A stretch of DNA of 5,511 nt from Acidimicrobiaceae bacterium (GTDB lineage: Bacteria; Actinomycetota; Acidimicrobiia; Acidimicrobiales; Aldehydirespiratoraceae): NCBI GenBank assembly GCA_009840695.1, contig VXNG01000251.1, positions 1-5,511 on the forward strand, written 5' to 3'. The notes beneath the pieces were generated by a model, which searched no databases, had not been told where the DNA came from, and saw only the letters and a list, made by a program, of their open reading frames with translations. The position numbers and the translations under genes are program-made. This document shows positions 1-5,447 of the stretch, piece by piece (the first letter of the stretch is position 1; each line of letters begins with the position of its first letter).

Positions 1-343
1 GGGACGGGTCGATGTTCCAGCGTTCGAGGGTGCCGGGGCGGAAGCTCTCGACCACAACGTCGCTGGAGTCGGCCAGGGAACGGAGGATTTCCTGGCCCTG
101 CGGGCGGCGCAGGTCGATGGTCACCGACTTGCGGCCCCGACCCTCCACCGACCAGTACAGCGAGTAGGGCTCGCCGTCGTCGTCGTGGGCGTAGGGACCC
201 AGCTCGCGCAGCCGGTCCCCGCGGACGGGCTCCTCGATCTTGATGATCTCGGCGCCCTGCTCGCCCAGGATCGCGGAGCAGAACGGAGCCGAGACCCGGG
301 ATCCCAGGTCGATAACCCGCAGGCCCGCCAAGGGGCGTCTCAT
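1..343 (-). CDS. CaiB/BaiF (class III) CoA-transferase, N-terminal part, cut by window edge
   Basis: Class III CoA-transferases move CoA between carboxylic acids in the cytoplasm through an aspartyl-CoA anhydride. Only the first 114 residues are in the window. They open with the family's N-terminal Rossmann-type signature: PLAGLRVIDLG at residues 4-14, then APFCSAILGEQGAEIIKIE, then YWSVEGRGRKSVTIDLR and a SFRPGTLERW segment. The catalytic Asp expected near residue 170 lies outside the window, so activity cannot be judged. About 81 of 114 residues match the N-terminus of the neighbouring CoA-transferase (517-1719), so the two are tandem paralogues. The ATG at 343 is chosen because GGGAGG lies 5 bases upstream and the paralogue starts at the same point. 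Unlike the paralogue it is preceded by a 173-base gap with its own possible promoter and a hairpin. A racemase of the same family (AMACR-like) cannot be excluded from this part alone. Confidence 0.9.
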   Translation of the reverse strand, partial: MRRPLAGLRVIDLGSRVSAPFCSAILGEQGAEIIKIEEPVRGDRLRELGPYAHDDDGEPYSLYWSVEGRGRKSVTIDLRRPQGQEILRSLADSSDVVVESFRPGTLERWNIDPS

Positions 344-378
344 CGCAGCCTCCCGCTACCCGAAGCCGCGAGGCTGCG
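344..378 (-). promoter_or_regulatory. Hairpin burying the ribosome binding site of the left-edge CoA-transferase
   Basis: A perfect 9-bp inverted repeat has arms CGCAGCCTC (344-352) and GAGGCTGCG (370-378), separated by 17 bases. In the minus-strand transcript the downstream arm ends on the base before the ATG at 343 and contains most of the SD sequence GGGAGG (349-354, reverse strand). If it folds, this GC-rich stem would occlude ribosome binding. The pairing is seen directly; a regulatory role is inference. It could instead be a DNA operator or chance. Confidence 0.45.
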
Positions 379-427
379 TAGTCCTCCAGGGGCACTAGTA
401 GTCGCCACTACACCCACGGTGTCAGCG

Positions 428-433
428 AGTATA
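428..433 (-). promoter_or_regulatory. Possible -10 element (TATACT) for the left-edge CoA-transferase
   Basis: The reverse strand reads TATACT here, a five-of-six match to TATAAT in an otherwise GC-rich gap. Transcription from it would start near 420 and give a leader of roughly 75-80 bases containing the hairpin at 344-378. I see no recognisable -35 hexamer at the usual distance. The gene could therefore also be served by read-through from the upstream CoA-transferase, because no clear minus-strand terminator separates them. Confidence 0.35.
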
Positions 434-516
434 CGACTGGACCGCAGACCCGACCTTCCGGGAGGGGTTCGACCCGCTAGCGCGATCCCCTTTTGTGCAC
501 GGTTGCCGCGGCATGC

Positions 517-1719
517 TCAGATCACGTTGCCGTCTCGCAAGGAGGCGATCTCGGCTTCCGAGAGTCCCAGCAGGCTCGAGAGCACCTCGTCGGTGTGTTC
601 GCCCAGCCGGGGCGCGCCGACCGGGACCGGAGGCGGGCGGTCATCGAAGCGGGGGAAGGGGGCCTGCTGGCGCACCGCGCCGATGACTGGGTCGTCGACG
701 GTGCACAGGTCGCCCCGGGCCCGCACATGCTCGTCGGCGGCCACGTCGGCCACGTCGTAGACGATGCCCACCGGCACGTTATGGCGCAGGCAGCGCTCCT
801 CGATCGTGACCGCGTCCAGTCCGGCCGCCCATGCAGCCACGATCTGGTTGACCTCGTCCCGGTTGCGCCCGCGGGTCCCTGAGGATCGGAAGCGCTCATC
901 GGTTATCAGCTCGGGCCGGCCCATCGCATCGCACAGGCGTTCGAACACCGGCTGGCGAACGGCCACGATGCAAACGTACCGGCCGTCCCGGCTCCGGTAG
1001 TTGTCGAGGGGCGCGGCCCGCTCGGACCGGTTGCCCGTGCGTTGGCGTACCTCGCCCAGCCGGTCGTAGGCCGCGATCGTCCACTCCATGATCCGCAGCA
1101 CCGAGCCGTACAGGTAGGCGTCCACCACGCCTCCCGTGCCGGTGCCCCTGGCGTCTCGCTCATAGAGCAGGCTGGTCACGGCCTGGGCGGCGAACGCCGC
1201 GGTCAGGTAGTCGGAGACGGGGAGGCCCGGCCGTGCCGGGGGTCCGTCGGCATGGCCGGTGAGGTGCGTCAGCCCGGCGAAGGCGACGGCGTTGTGGTCG
1301 AAGCCGTTGTACAGCGACTTGGGGCCGTCCTGGCCAAACAGGCTGATGCGGGCCGTAACCAGCCGGGGGTCGAGCCGGGACGGGTCGATGTTCCAGCGCT
1401 CCAGCGTGCCGGGCCGGAAGTTCTCGCACACCACATCGCACACCGAAGCCAGGCGCCGGAACAGGTCTTGGCCCTGCGGGTCGCGCAGGTTGATGGTCAC
1501 CGACTTGCGTCCCCGGCCCTCCACCGACCAGTACAGCGAGTAGCGGTTGCCTTCGTCATCAGTGGCGAAGGGCCCGTTGATGCGGGTCGGATCACCGCGG
1601 CCGGGGTCCTCGACCTTGATGACCTCCGCGCCCTGCTCGCCCAGGATCCCGGCGCAGAACGGGGCGGCGATGCGGGTGCCCAGATCGAGCACCCGGATCC
1701 CGGCGAGGGGCTGCCTCAC
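517..1719 (-). CDS. CaiB/BaiF (class III) CoA-transferase, complete
   Basis: This 400-residue protein has the usual length of the family, which transfers CoA from a donor acyl-CoA to a carboxylic acid in the cytoplasm. Residues 4-14 (PLAGIRVLDLG) and LGEQGAEVIKVE (27-38) form the N-terminal signature. FRPGTLERWN is at 101-110. Asp170, in LPVSDYLTAAFAAQ, falls where formyl-CoA transferase has its catalytic Asp169. The GFDHN segment (139-143) has Phe where alpha-methylacyl-CoA racemases carry a catalytic His (GHD), which favours transferase over racemase. The start is the GTG at 1719; its last two bases begin the TGA of the crotonase gene, a GTGA overlap with no SD of its own, so translation is probably coupled. 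The reading frame stays open upstream to 2319, but that stretch is a shadow of the crotonase. No U-rich terminator follows the stop. The substrate is unknown; the neighbours suggest beta-oxidation-type use. Confidence 0.92.
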   Translation of the reverse strand: MRQPLAGIRVLDLGTRIAAPFCAGILGEQGAEVIKVEDPGRGDPTRINGPFATDDEGNRYSLYWSVEGRGRKSVTINLRDPQGQDLFRRLASVCDVVCENFRPGTLERWNIDPSRLDPRLVTARISLFGQDGPKSLYNGFDHNAVAFAGLTHLTGHADGPPARPGLPVSDYLTAAFAAQAVTSLLYERDARGTGTGGVVDAYLYGSVLRIMEWTIAAYDRLGEVRQRTGNRSERAAPLDNYRSRDGRYVCIVAVRQPVFERLCDAMGRPELITDERFRSSGTRGRNRDEVNQIVAAWAAGLDAVTIEERCLRHNVPVGIVYDVADVAADEHVRARGDLCTVDDPVIGAVRQQAPFPRFDDRPPPVPVGAPRLGEHTDEVLSSLLGLSEAEIASLRDGNVI

Positions 1720-2555
1720 TTGTGCTGGGGGTCGCGGTGCTCGGCAAACACTTCCTTCATGGAGCCCTTCTGCATGCGCCGCTCCAGCGCGCCCAGGGCG
1801 GTGGCGGTGTTGTGCATCCAGTGGTGGGCCTGGAAGTGGTAGTCCCAGGCGTCGCGCTGGCCCTGAAGGTCGAGGGTCTTGTTGATCGAGCGCTTGACCA
1901 CCTGCGCGGTAGCCGGCGGCACCAGCGCGATCTTGTCGGCAAGCTCGCGCACCGCGGCTGCGAGCTCGTCCCTCCGAACCACCTGGTTGACCATCCCGAG
2001 CCGCTCGGCCTCGCCCGCAGTGATGGTCTCGGCGGTCAGCAGGAACTCCTTGGCCTTGCGGGCCGGCATCTCCCACGGCTCGACCAGGATCTCGACCGCG
2101 GCGCCGGTCATGCGCAGCACCGGGTTCTGGAAGGCGGCGTCGTCGCTGGCCACGATGATGTCGGCCATGCAGGCCAGCATCACTCCCGCGGCCACGCACT
2201 TGCCCTGCACCGCGGCGATGGTCGGCTTGCGGAAGTCGCGGATCTTCAGGCAGCGGTCGAAGTACATCACCTTCTCGTGATGCCACTTGCCCTCGGGCGT
2301 GTCCCGCATGAGGCGCCATTTGTCGGGCTCCACATCACCCACGAGTGCTTTGAGGTCGTGGCCGGCCGAGAAGTGCTTGCCGTTGGCGGCCAGCACCACC
2401 ACCCGCACCTCGTCGTCGGCGTCGGCGAGATCGAAGGCTGCGTCGAGCTCGTCGATCATCTGGGTGTCCTGGGCGTTGGCCACCCTGGGCCGGTCCATGG
2501 TGATGGTGGCAACGTGGCCTTCGACCTCGTAGACGATGGTCGAGAACTCAGCCAT
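1716..2555 (-). CDS. Enoyl-CoA hydratase/isomerase (crotonase) family protein lacking both catalytic glutamates
   Basis: This is a 279-residue crotonase-fold protein. The first oxyanion-hole segment is GKHFSAGHDL (59-68). The second is in GKCVAAGVMLACMADIIVAS (118-137), followed by AAFQNPVLRM (140-149). By hand alignment to rat mitochondrial enoyl-CoA hydratase, Glu144 corresponds to Met126 and Glu164 to Val146. Both classical acid/base residues are thus missing while the acyl-CoA fold and oxyanion pocket look intact. The C-terminus (HHWMHNTATALGALERRMQKG, broadly 244-264) is the helical trimerisation region. It may be an isomerase, hydrolase, lyase or a hydratase with relocated residues; I cannot say which. 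It begins 18 bases after the dehydrogenase stop and overlaps the CoA-transferase start, so it is in that operon. There is no SD before the ATG at 2555, but a TACACT hexamer lies 7 bases upstream, which suggests an additional leaderless transcript. Confidence 0.9.
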   Translation of the reverse strand: MAEFSTIVYEVEGHVATITMDRPRVANAQDTQMIDELDAAFDLADADDEVRVVVLAANGKHFSAGHDLKALVGDVEPDKWRLMRDTPEGKWHHEKVMYFDRCLKIRDFRKPTIAAVQGKCVAAGVMLACMADIIVASDDAAFQNPVLRMTGAAVEILVEPWEMPARKAKEFLLTAETITAGEAERLGMVNQVVRRDELAAAVRELADKIALVPPATAQVVKRSINKTLDLQGQRDAWDYHFQAHHWMHNTATALGALERRMQKGSMKEVFAEHRDPQHK

Positions 2556-2562
2556 GTCAACA

Positions 2563-2568
2563 AGTGTA
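2563..2568 (-). promoter_or_regulatory. Candidate leaderless promoter -10 (TACACT) before the crotonase gene
   Basis: The reverse strand reads TACACT, fitting the actinobacterial TANNNT -10 pattern, and is followed by 7 bases (TGTTGAC) and then the ATG at 2555. That spacing would place the transcript start on the start codon. The lack of any SD in the 18-base gap fits. The hexamer matches TATAAT at only four positions and no -35 is evident, so this remains tentative. Confidence 0.35.
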
Positions 2569-2573
2569 CGGGC

Positions 2574-3758
2574 TCATCGTCGGGGCTCTCGGGGGAGGCC
2601 CAGGGCTCGCTCGCCGATGAGGTTGCGCTGGATCTCGTTGGTGCCGGCGAAGATCGAGGCGGCCCGGTAGTAGAGCCACGACCGCTGCCAGCGGCCGCCG
2701 CCCGGGTTGTCGTGCGCATCACGCCATAGGGGGGCGGCGTCGCCCAGTACCCGCATGGCGGTGGTGTGCAGGCGCTGGCTCATCTCGCTCCAGTACAGCT
2801 TGGCGGTGTCCGTCTCCGCGCCCGTGGGGCGTCCGTGCGCGTGCTTGGACAGGGTGCGCCAGTTCTGCAGCTGGAACAGGCGTACCTCAACGAAGGCCTG
2901 GGCCAGGTCCTGGGCGGTGCGAGGATCGCGGGTCAGGCTCCGCTGCGAGGCGAGGCCCATGAGCTCGTCCAGCAACTGCGCGTGGATCACCAACTGCCGG
3001 GGGTTGGTGCCCCGCTCGCCGGCCAGGACCGATCCCGCCACGCTCCAACCGTCGTTGACGGTGCCGATCACATGCTCGCCGGCCACGAAGGCGCCGTCGA
3101 AGACGACTTCGTTGAAGTCCGACTCGCCGGTCATCTGGCGGAGGGGATGTACCTCCACCCCGGGAGCCCGCATGTCGACCATCAGCGCGGTGATGCCGGC
3201 CCGCTTGGAAGCCTCGGGATCGGTACGGGCCAGGCACAGGCCCCAGTCGGCGAACTGAGCGTAGGAAGTCCACACCTTGCGTCCGTGCAGGCGCCAACCG
3301 CCGTCGACGGGCTCGGCCCGGGTGCGCAGTGATGCTAGGTCGCTGCCGGCGTCGGGTTCACTGAAGAGCTGGCAGAAGAGCTGGTCGGCGCCGACGATGG
3401 CCGGCAGCCAACGCTGCTTCTGATCGCCGGTGCCGTGAGCCAGAAGGCAGGGACCCACGAGGTTGACGCCGATGCGGCCCACCAGCTCGGGGGCCCGGGC
3501 CCGGGCCAGCTCCTCCTGCACGATGAAGCTGAACACCGTGTCGGCGCCCCGGCCGCCGTATTCGGTGGGCCAGGTGACGCCCACGTAGCCGGCTTCGGCC
3601 AGCCTGCGCTGCCAGTGGCGGCCGAACTCGACTTCGGTGGTGAGGTCGTCGAACAGCGGTGGCAGGCCGGTCCCGTAGTCCCAGGGCAGGTTGTCCTTCA
3701 GCCATGCCCGGCACTGGGCTCTGAACGTTCGCTGCTCGTCGGTGGGAGCCAGATCCAC
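2574..3758 (-). CDS. Acyl-CoA dehydrogenase family protein, subunit A (probable catalytic-Glu subunit)
   Basis: This 394-residue flavoprotein family member would introduce an alpha-beta double bond into an acyl-CoA, passing electrons to ETF. Numbering from the GTG at 3758, it shows an N-terminal helical domain starting DLAPTDEQ, the beta-domain signature CQLFSEPDAGSD (129-140), GRKVWTSYA (159-167), and a C-terminal end with IFAGTNEIQRNLIGERALGL (369-388). The MCAD-type Glu is Ala371 in FAGT. Glu248 in LAGERG matches the alternative base position used by isovaleryl-CoA dehydrogenase. The usual R-x-QFGxPIxxFQ and QxxGG flavin-contact motifs are not visible, so it probably needs the divergent subunit B. 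The GTG is preferred over a TTG at 3767: it gives a normal (M)DLAPTDEQ start, and the TTG would lie inside the proposed -10 element. It heads the minus-strand operon. Confidence 0.92.
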   Translation of the reverse strand: MDLAPTDEQRTFRAQCRAWLKDNLPWDYGTGLPPLFDDLTTEVEFGRHWQRRLAEAGYVGVTWPTEYGGRGADTVFSFIVQEELARARAPELVGRIGVNLVGPCLLAHGTGDQKQRWLPAIVGADQLFCQLFSEPDAGSDLASLRTRAEPVDGGWRLHGRKVWTSYAQFADWGLCLARTDPEASKRAGITALMVDMRAPGVEVHPLRQMTGESDFNEVVFDGAFVAGEHVIGTVNDGWSVAGSVLAGERGTNPRQLVIHAQLLDELMGLASQRSLTRDPRTAQDLAQAFVEVRLFQLQNWRTLSKHAHGRPTGAETDTAKLYWSEMSQRLHTTAMRVLGDAAPLWRDAHDNPGGGRWQRSWLYYRAASIFAGTNEIQRNLIGERALGLPREPRR

Positions 3759-3765
3759 GCCGTCC

Positions 3766-3771
3766 AATCTA
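3766..3771 (-). promoter_or_regulatory. Candidate -10 (TAGATT) of a leaderless promoter for dehydrogenase subunit A
   Basis: The reverse strand reads TAGATT, an exact TANNNT match inside the left repeat arm. Seven bases (GGACGGC) separate it from the GTG at 3758, so transcription would begin at or next to the start codon. No good SD precedes the GTG, which fits a leaderless message of the kind common in actinobacteria. No TTGACA-like -35 is visible. Confidence 0.5.
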
Positions 3772-3811
3772 CGGAATGCTGGCAGCTGAGAACTTCAGGT
3801 GTCGCCTGCTA

Positions 3812-3833
3812 CAGGGACTTACGGCAGGGACTT
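3812..3833. repeat. Tandem 9-bp direct repeat CAGGGACTT upstream of subunit B
   Basis: CAGGGACTT occurs at 3812-3820 and again at 3825-3833, starts 13 bases apart, directly upstream of the proposed -10 of subunit B at 3836. A partial related sequence, GAGAACTT, lies at 3788-3795. Such close direct repeats beside a -10 could be a regulator site. I cannot match them to a known operator; they do not resemble the KstR or KstR2 palindromes. Confidence 0.55.
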
Positions 3834-3835
3834 CG

Positions 3836-3841
3836 TAGATT
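3836..3841 (+). promoter_or_regulatory. Candidate -10 (TAGATT) of a leaderless promoter for dehydrogenase subunit B
   Basis: TAGATT lies inside the right arm of the inverted repeat, 8 bases before the GTG at 3850. It mirrors the element serving subunit A. The intervening GGGGAGCG contains an SD-like GGGGAG, but only 2 bases from the start codon, which is too close to be ideal. Leaderless initiation is therefore the better reading, though a short SD-led start from an undetected upstream promoter remains possible. Confidence 0.5.
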
Positions 3842-3849
3842 GGGGAGCG

Positions 3850-4899
3850 GTGGACTTCGATCTTTCGGCCGACCAGCTGGCACTGCGGGACGCGGCTGCG
3901 GCGCTGCTCGATGACTGCTGCGACATCGCCTCGGTGCGCCGGGCCTGCGAGAACGGCGGGTTCGACGGTCCGCTGTGGCAGGCCATGGTCGATCAGGGGT
4001 GGACCGGCGTCGCAGTGCCCGAGGCGCTGGGCGGGGTCGGGCTGGGGACGGTCGAGGCCGCGGTGCTGTTGGAGCAGACCGGGGCCCATCTCGCCCCGGT
4101 GCCGTTGCTGCAGCAGCTGGCTGCCCTGGCGGTGCTGGCTGACGGGCCGTGGGGGGATCGCCTGCTGTCGGGCGAGGCGGTTGCCTGCGTGGCCCACACT
4201 CCACTGGAGCAAGCCGCCGATGGCTCGGTGTTCGGCCGGACGGAGCCGGTGATCTACGGAGCCCGGGCCGATGTGCTGGTTGCTCCGGCCGGCGATGAAC
4301 TTGTGGCTGTCGACTTGACTGGGATGGCCCGGTCGCCGGAGCCGGCCATGGACCAGACCCGGGAGCTGGCTTGGATCGACCTGGATGGAGCTCCGGCCGT
4401 GACTGCGGGTGGTGCCGAGGAGGTGGCCGCCCACCTTGATCGGGGCGCAGTCTTTCATGCGGTCGAGATGCTGGGCGGCGCCGAGGCGGTGATGAATCTG
4501 GCCGTCGAGTACGCCAAGGTGCGGGAGCAGTTCGGCCGGCCCATCGGCAGCTTCCAGGCGGTCAAGCACCGCTGCGCCGACATGCTGGTGGACGTCGAGG
4601 GGATGCGATCGGCTGCTTACCACGCGGCTTGGGCGCTGGGGGCCGGGGGGAGCGAGACGGCCGAGACGGCGGCCGTGGCCAAGATCTGGTGCAGCGACGC
4701 CGGGGTGCGGGTGGCCGAGTCGGCGTTGCAGGTCCACGGCGGGATCGGCTTCACCTGGGAGGCCGACGTGCACCTGTACCTCAAGCGGGCCCAGCTCGAC
4801 AGCGTGTCCTTCGGCGACGCTCGCCACCATCGGGCCCGCCTGGCCGCTGTGCTGCGGGACCGGGTGGAGTCCGGAGCCGGCATCTGGCCCGACCAGTAG
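3850..4899 (+). CDS. Acyl-CoA dehydrogenase family protein, subunit B (FAD-motif subunit without catalytic Glu)
   Basis: This 349-residue protein is about 40 residues shorter than typical acyl-CoA dehydrogenases. From the GTG at 3850 it begins (M)DFDLSADQLALRDAA, a standard family start; an in-frame GTG at 3799 would add 17 unrelated residues and is rejected. The middle beta domain (about 100-190) is reduced and lacks the xSEPxAGSD motif. The C-terminal helical domain is well conserved: REQFGRPIGSFQAVKH (225-240) and QVHGGIGFTWEADVHLYLKR (294-313), the regions that contact FAD across the subunit interface. Neither catalytic Glu position is kept: the MCAD-type YEGT motif is absent, and the isovaleryl-type position appears to be His203. 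This complements subunit A, so an obligate heteromer is likely. It probably shares a transcript with the peptidase gene 34 bases downstream. Confidence 0.9.
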   Translation: MDFDLSADQLALRDAAAALLDDCCDIASVRRACENGGFDGPLWQAMVDQGWTGVAVPEALGGVGLGTVEAAVLLEQTGAHLAPVPLLQQLAALAVLADGPWGDRLLSGEAVACVAHTPLEQAADGSVFGRTEPVIYGARADVLVAPAGDELVAVDLTGMARSPEPAMDQTRELAWIDLDGAPAVTAGGAEEVAAHLDRGAVFHAVEMLGGAEAVMNLAVEYAKVREQFGRPIGSFQAVKHRCADMLVDVEGMRSAAYHAAWALGAGGSETAETAAVAKIWCSDAGVRVAESALQVHGGIGFTWEADVHLYLKRAQLDSVSFGDARHHRARLAAVLRDRVESGAGIWPDQ

Positions 4900-4922
4900 C
4901 GGGCCAGGAGGCCGAGCGCGCA

Positions 4923-4928
4923 GGGAGG
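4923..4928 (+). promoter_or_regulatory. Ribosome binding site of the prepilin-peptidase-like gene
   Basis: GGGAGG ends 5 bases before the ATG at 4934. It is a strong SD, in contrast to the dehydrogenase and crotonase starts in this window. This supports translation of the gene from within a longer transcript that begins upstream of subunit B. Confidence 0.7.
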
Positions 4929-4933
4929 GACTC

Positions 4934-5428
4934 ATGAGAATGGCGGCGGTCCTTGTTGTTGGCGCGGCCCTGTGCTGGCTGGGCGCCGGTGTGCGTCTGG
5001 CCGTGACCGACCTTCGATCCGGTCTGCTGCCGACGCGGCTGATCTGGCCCACGGCGGGAATCGTGTGGCTGCTCTACGCGGCGGCGTCCCTGATCGAGGT
5101 CGAGCCGGGCGGTCTCATCGGCGCGGCGCTGGGAGCCGCTGTGTGCGGGGCGATCATGGCTGCGGTCCACTTTGTGCACCCGCCCTCGATGGGATTCGGC
5201 GACGTTCGTCTCAGCGTGCTGAACGGCATGTTGTGTGGGTGGTGGGGCTGGCAGATCGCGCTGCTGGGCCTGACCGCGGGCTTCGTGCTGGCCCTGCCCG
5301 AGGCTCTCGTCGTGCTCGTTCGACACGGCATGGGTACCAGCCGGCCGCTGGGCCCGTACCTGCTGGCCGGCGCGGCGATCGCAGTGGGCTGGGCGGCCGT
5401 GACCCGCGGGCTCGTGCCGCCGTTCTAG
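4934..5428 (+). CDS. A24-family prepilin-peptidase-like membrane aspartic protease (no methylase domain)
   Basis: Family A24 peptidases cleave the leader of type IV pilin-like precursors at the cytoplasmic face of the membrane. This 164-residue protein has both expected aspartates: Asp26 in AVTDLRSGLLP, just after the first membrane segment, and Asp90 in MGFGDVRLS, the GxGD motif. The C-terminal PLGPYLLAGA (138-147) matches the conserved PFGPFLALG-type motif. Hydrophobic segments lie at about 4-24, 40-55, 60-80, 98-122 and 139-158. It is the short, CpaA/TadV-like form, without the N-terminal methyltransferase domain of PilD. It follows the dehydrogenase by 34 bases. No pilin or secretion gene is visible here, so its substrate would have to be encoded elsewhere. 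The family assignment is strong; the pilus type is not determinable. Confidence 0.88.
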   Translation: MRMAAVLVVGAALCWLGAGVRLAVTDLRSGLLPTRLIWPTAGIVWLLYAAASLIEVEPGGLIGAALGAAVCGAIMAAVHFVHPPSMGFGDVRLSVLNGMLCGWWGWQIALLGLTAGFVLALPEALVVLVRHGMGTSRPLGPYLLAGAAIAVGWAAVTRGLVPPF

Positions 5429-5447
5429 CCGTACCTACCGCGCCCTC

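Larger units (their letters stand above)
3764..3843. repeat. Perfect 10-bp inverted repeat framing the divergent spacer
   Basis: CCAATCTACG at 3764-3773 is the exact reverse complement of CGTAGATTGG at 3834-3843, with 60 bases between. Read outward, each copy leads directly into one of the two divergent dehydrogenase genes, and each is followed within 6 bases by a GTGGA start region. The identity of the copies is seen directly. Their reading as duplicated promoter cores is inference. Because the arms sit at corresponding positions relative to two start codons, a mirror-image promoter pair is more likely than an RNA hairpin. Confidence 0.85.

Noticed and set aside
461..485. GGGGTTCGACCC resembles a tRNA T-arm, which could mark a tRNA remnant or attachment site.
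   Set aside because: The bases flanking the TTCGACC loop do not form the 5-bp T-stem, no acceptor or anticodon arm is found, and no integrase or direct repeat is nearby.
464..494. Terminator-like structure on the plus strand (GGGG ... CCCC followed by TTTT).
   Set aside because: No plus-strand gene ends before it, the stem is weak (4 bp, a mismatch, then 3 bp), and on the minus strand, where the flanking genes lie, there is no U tract.
504..513. Palindrome TGCCGCGGCA just after the CoA-transferase stop.
   Set aside because: Short and self-complementary with no loop or U tract; expected by chance in GC-rich DNA.
185..882. Plus-strand open frames across the gap and the CoA-transferase end.
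   Set aside because: They are antisense to the real minus-strand genes, have low-complexity Arg/Ser/Pro composition and show no recognisable domain.
1720..2319. A 200-residue N-terminal extension of the CoA-transferase reading frame, giving a 600-residue protein.
   Set aside because: It is the shadow of the crotonase gene in another frame; the family signature begins at 1719 and the GTGA overlap explains the start.
3769..5052. Long minus-strand open frame (427 residues) across the subunit B gene.
   Set aside because: It is antisense to a clear dehydrogenase, is rich in Pro/Arg/His/Gln without domain motifs, and arises from the GC-rich third positions of the real gene.
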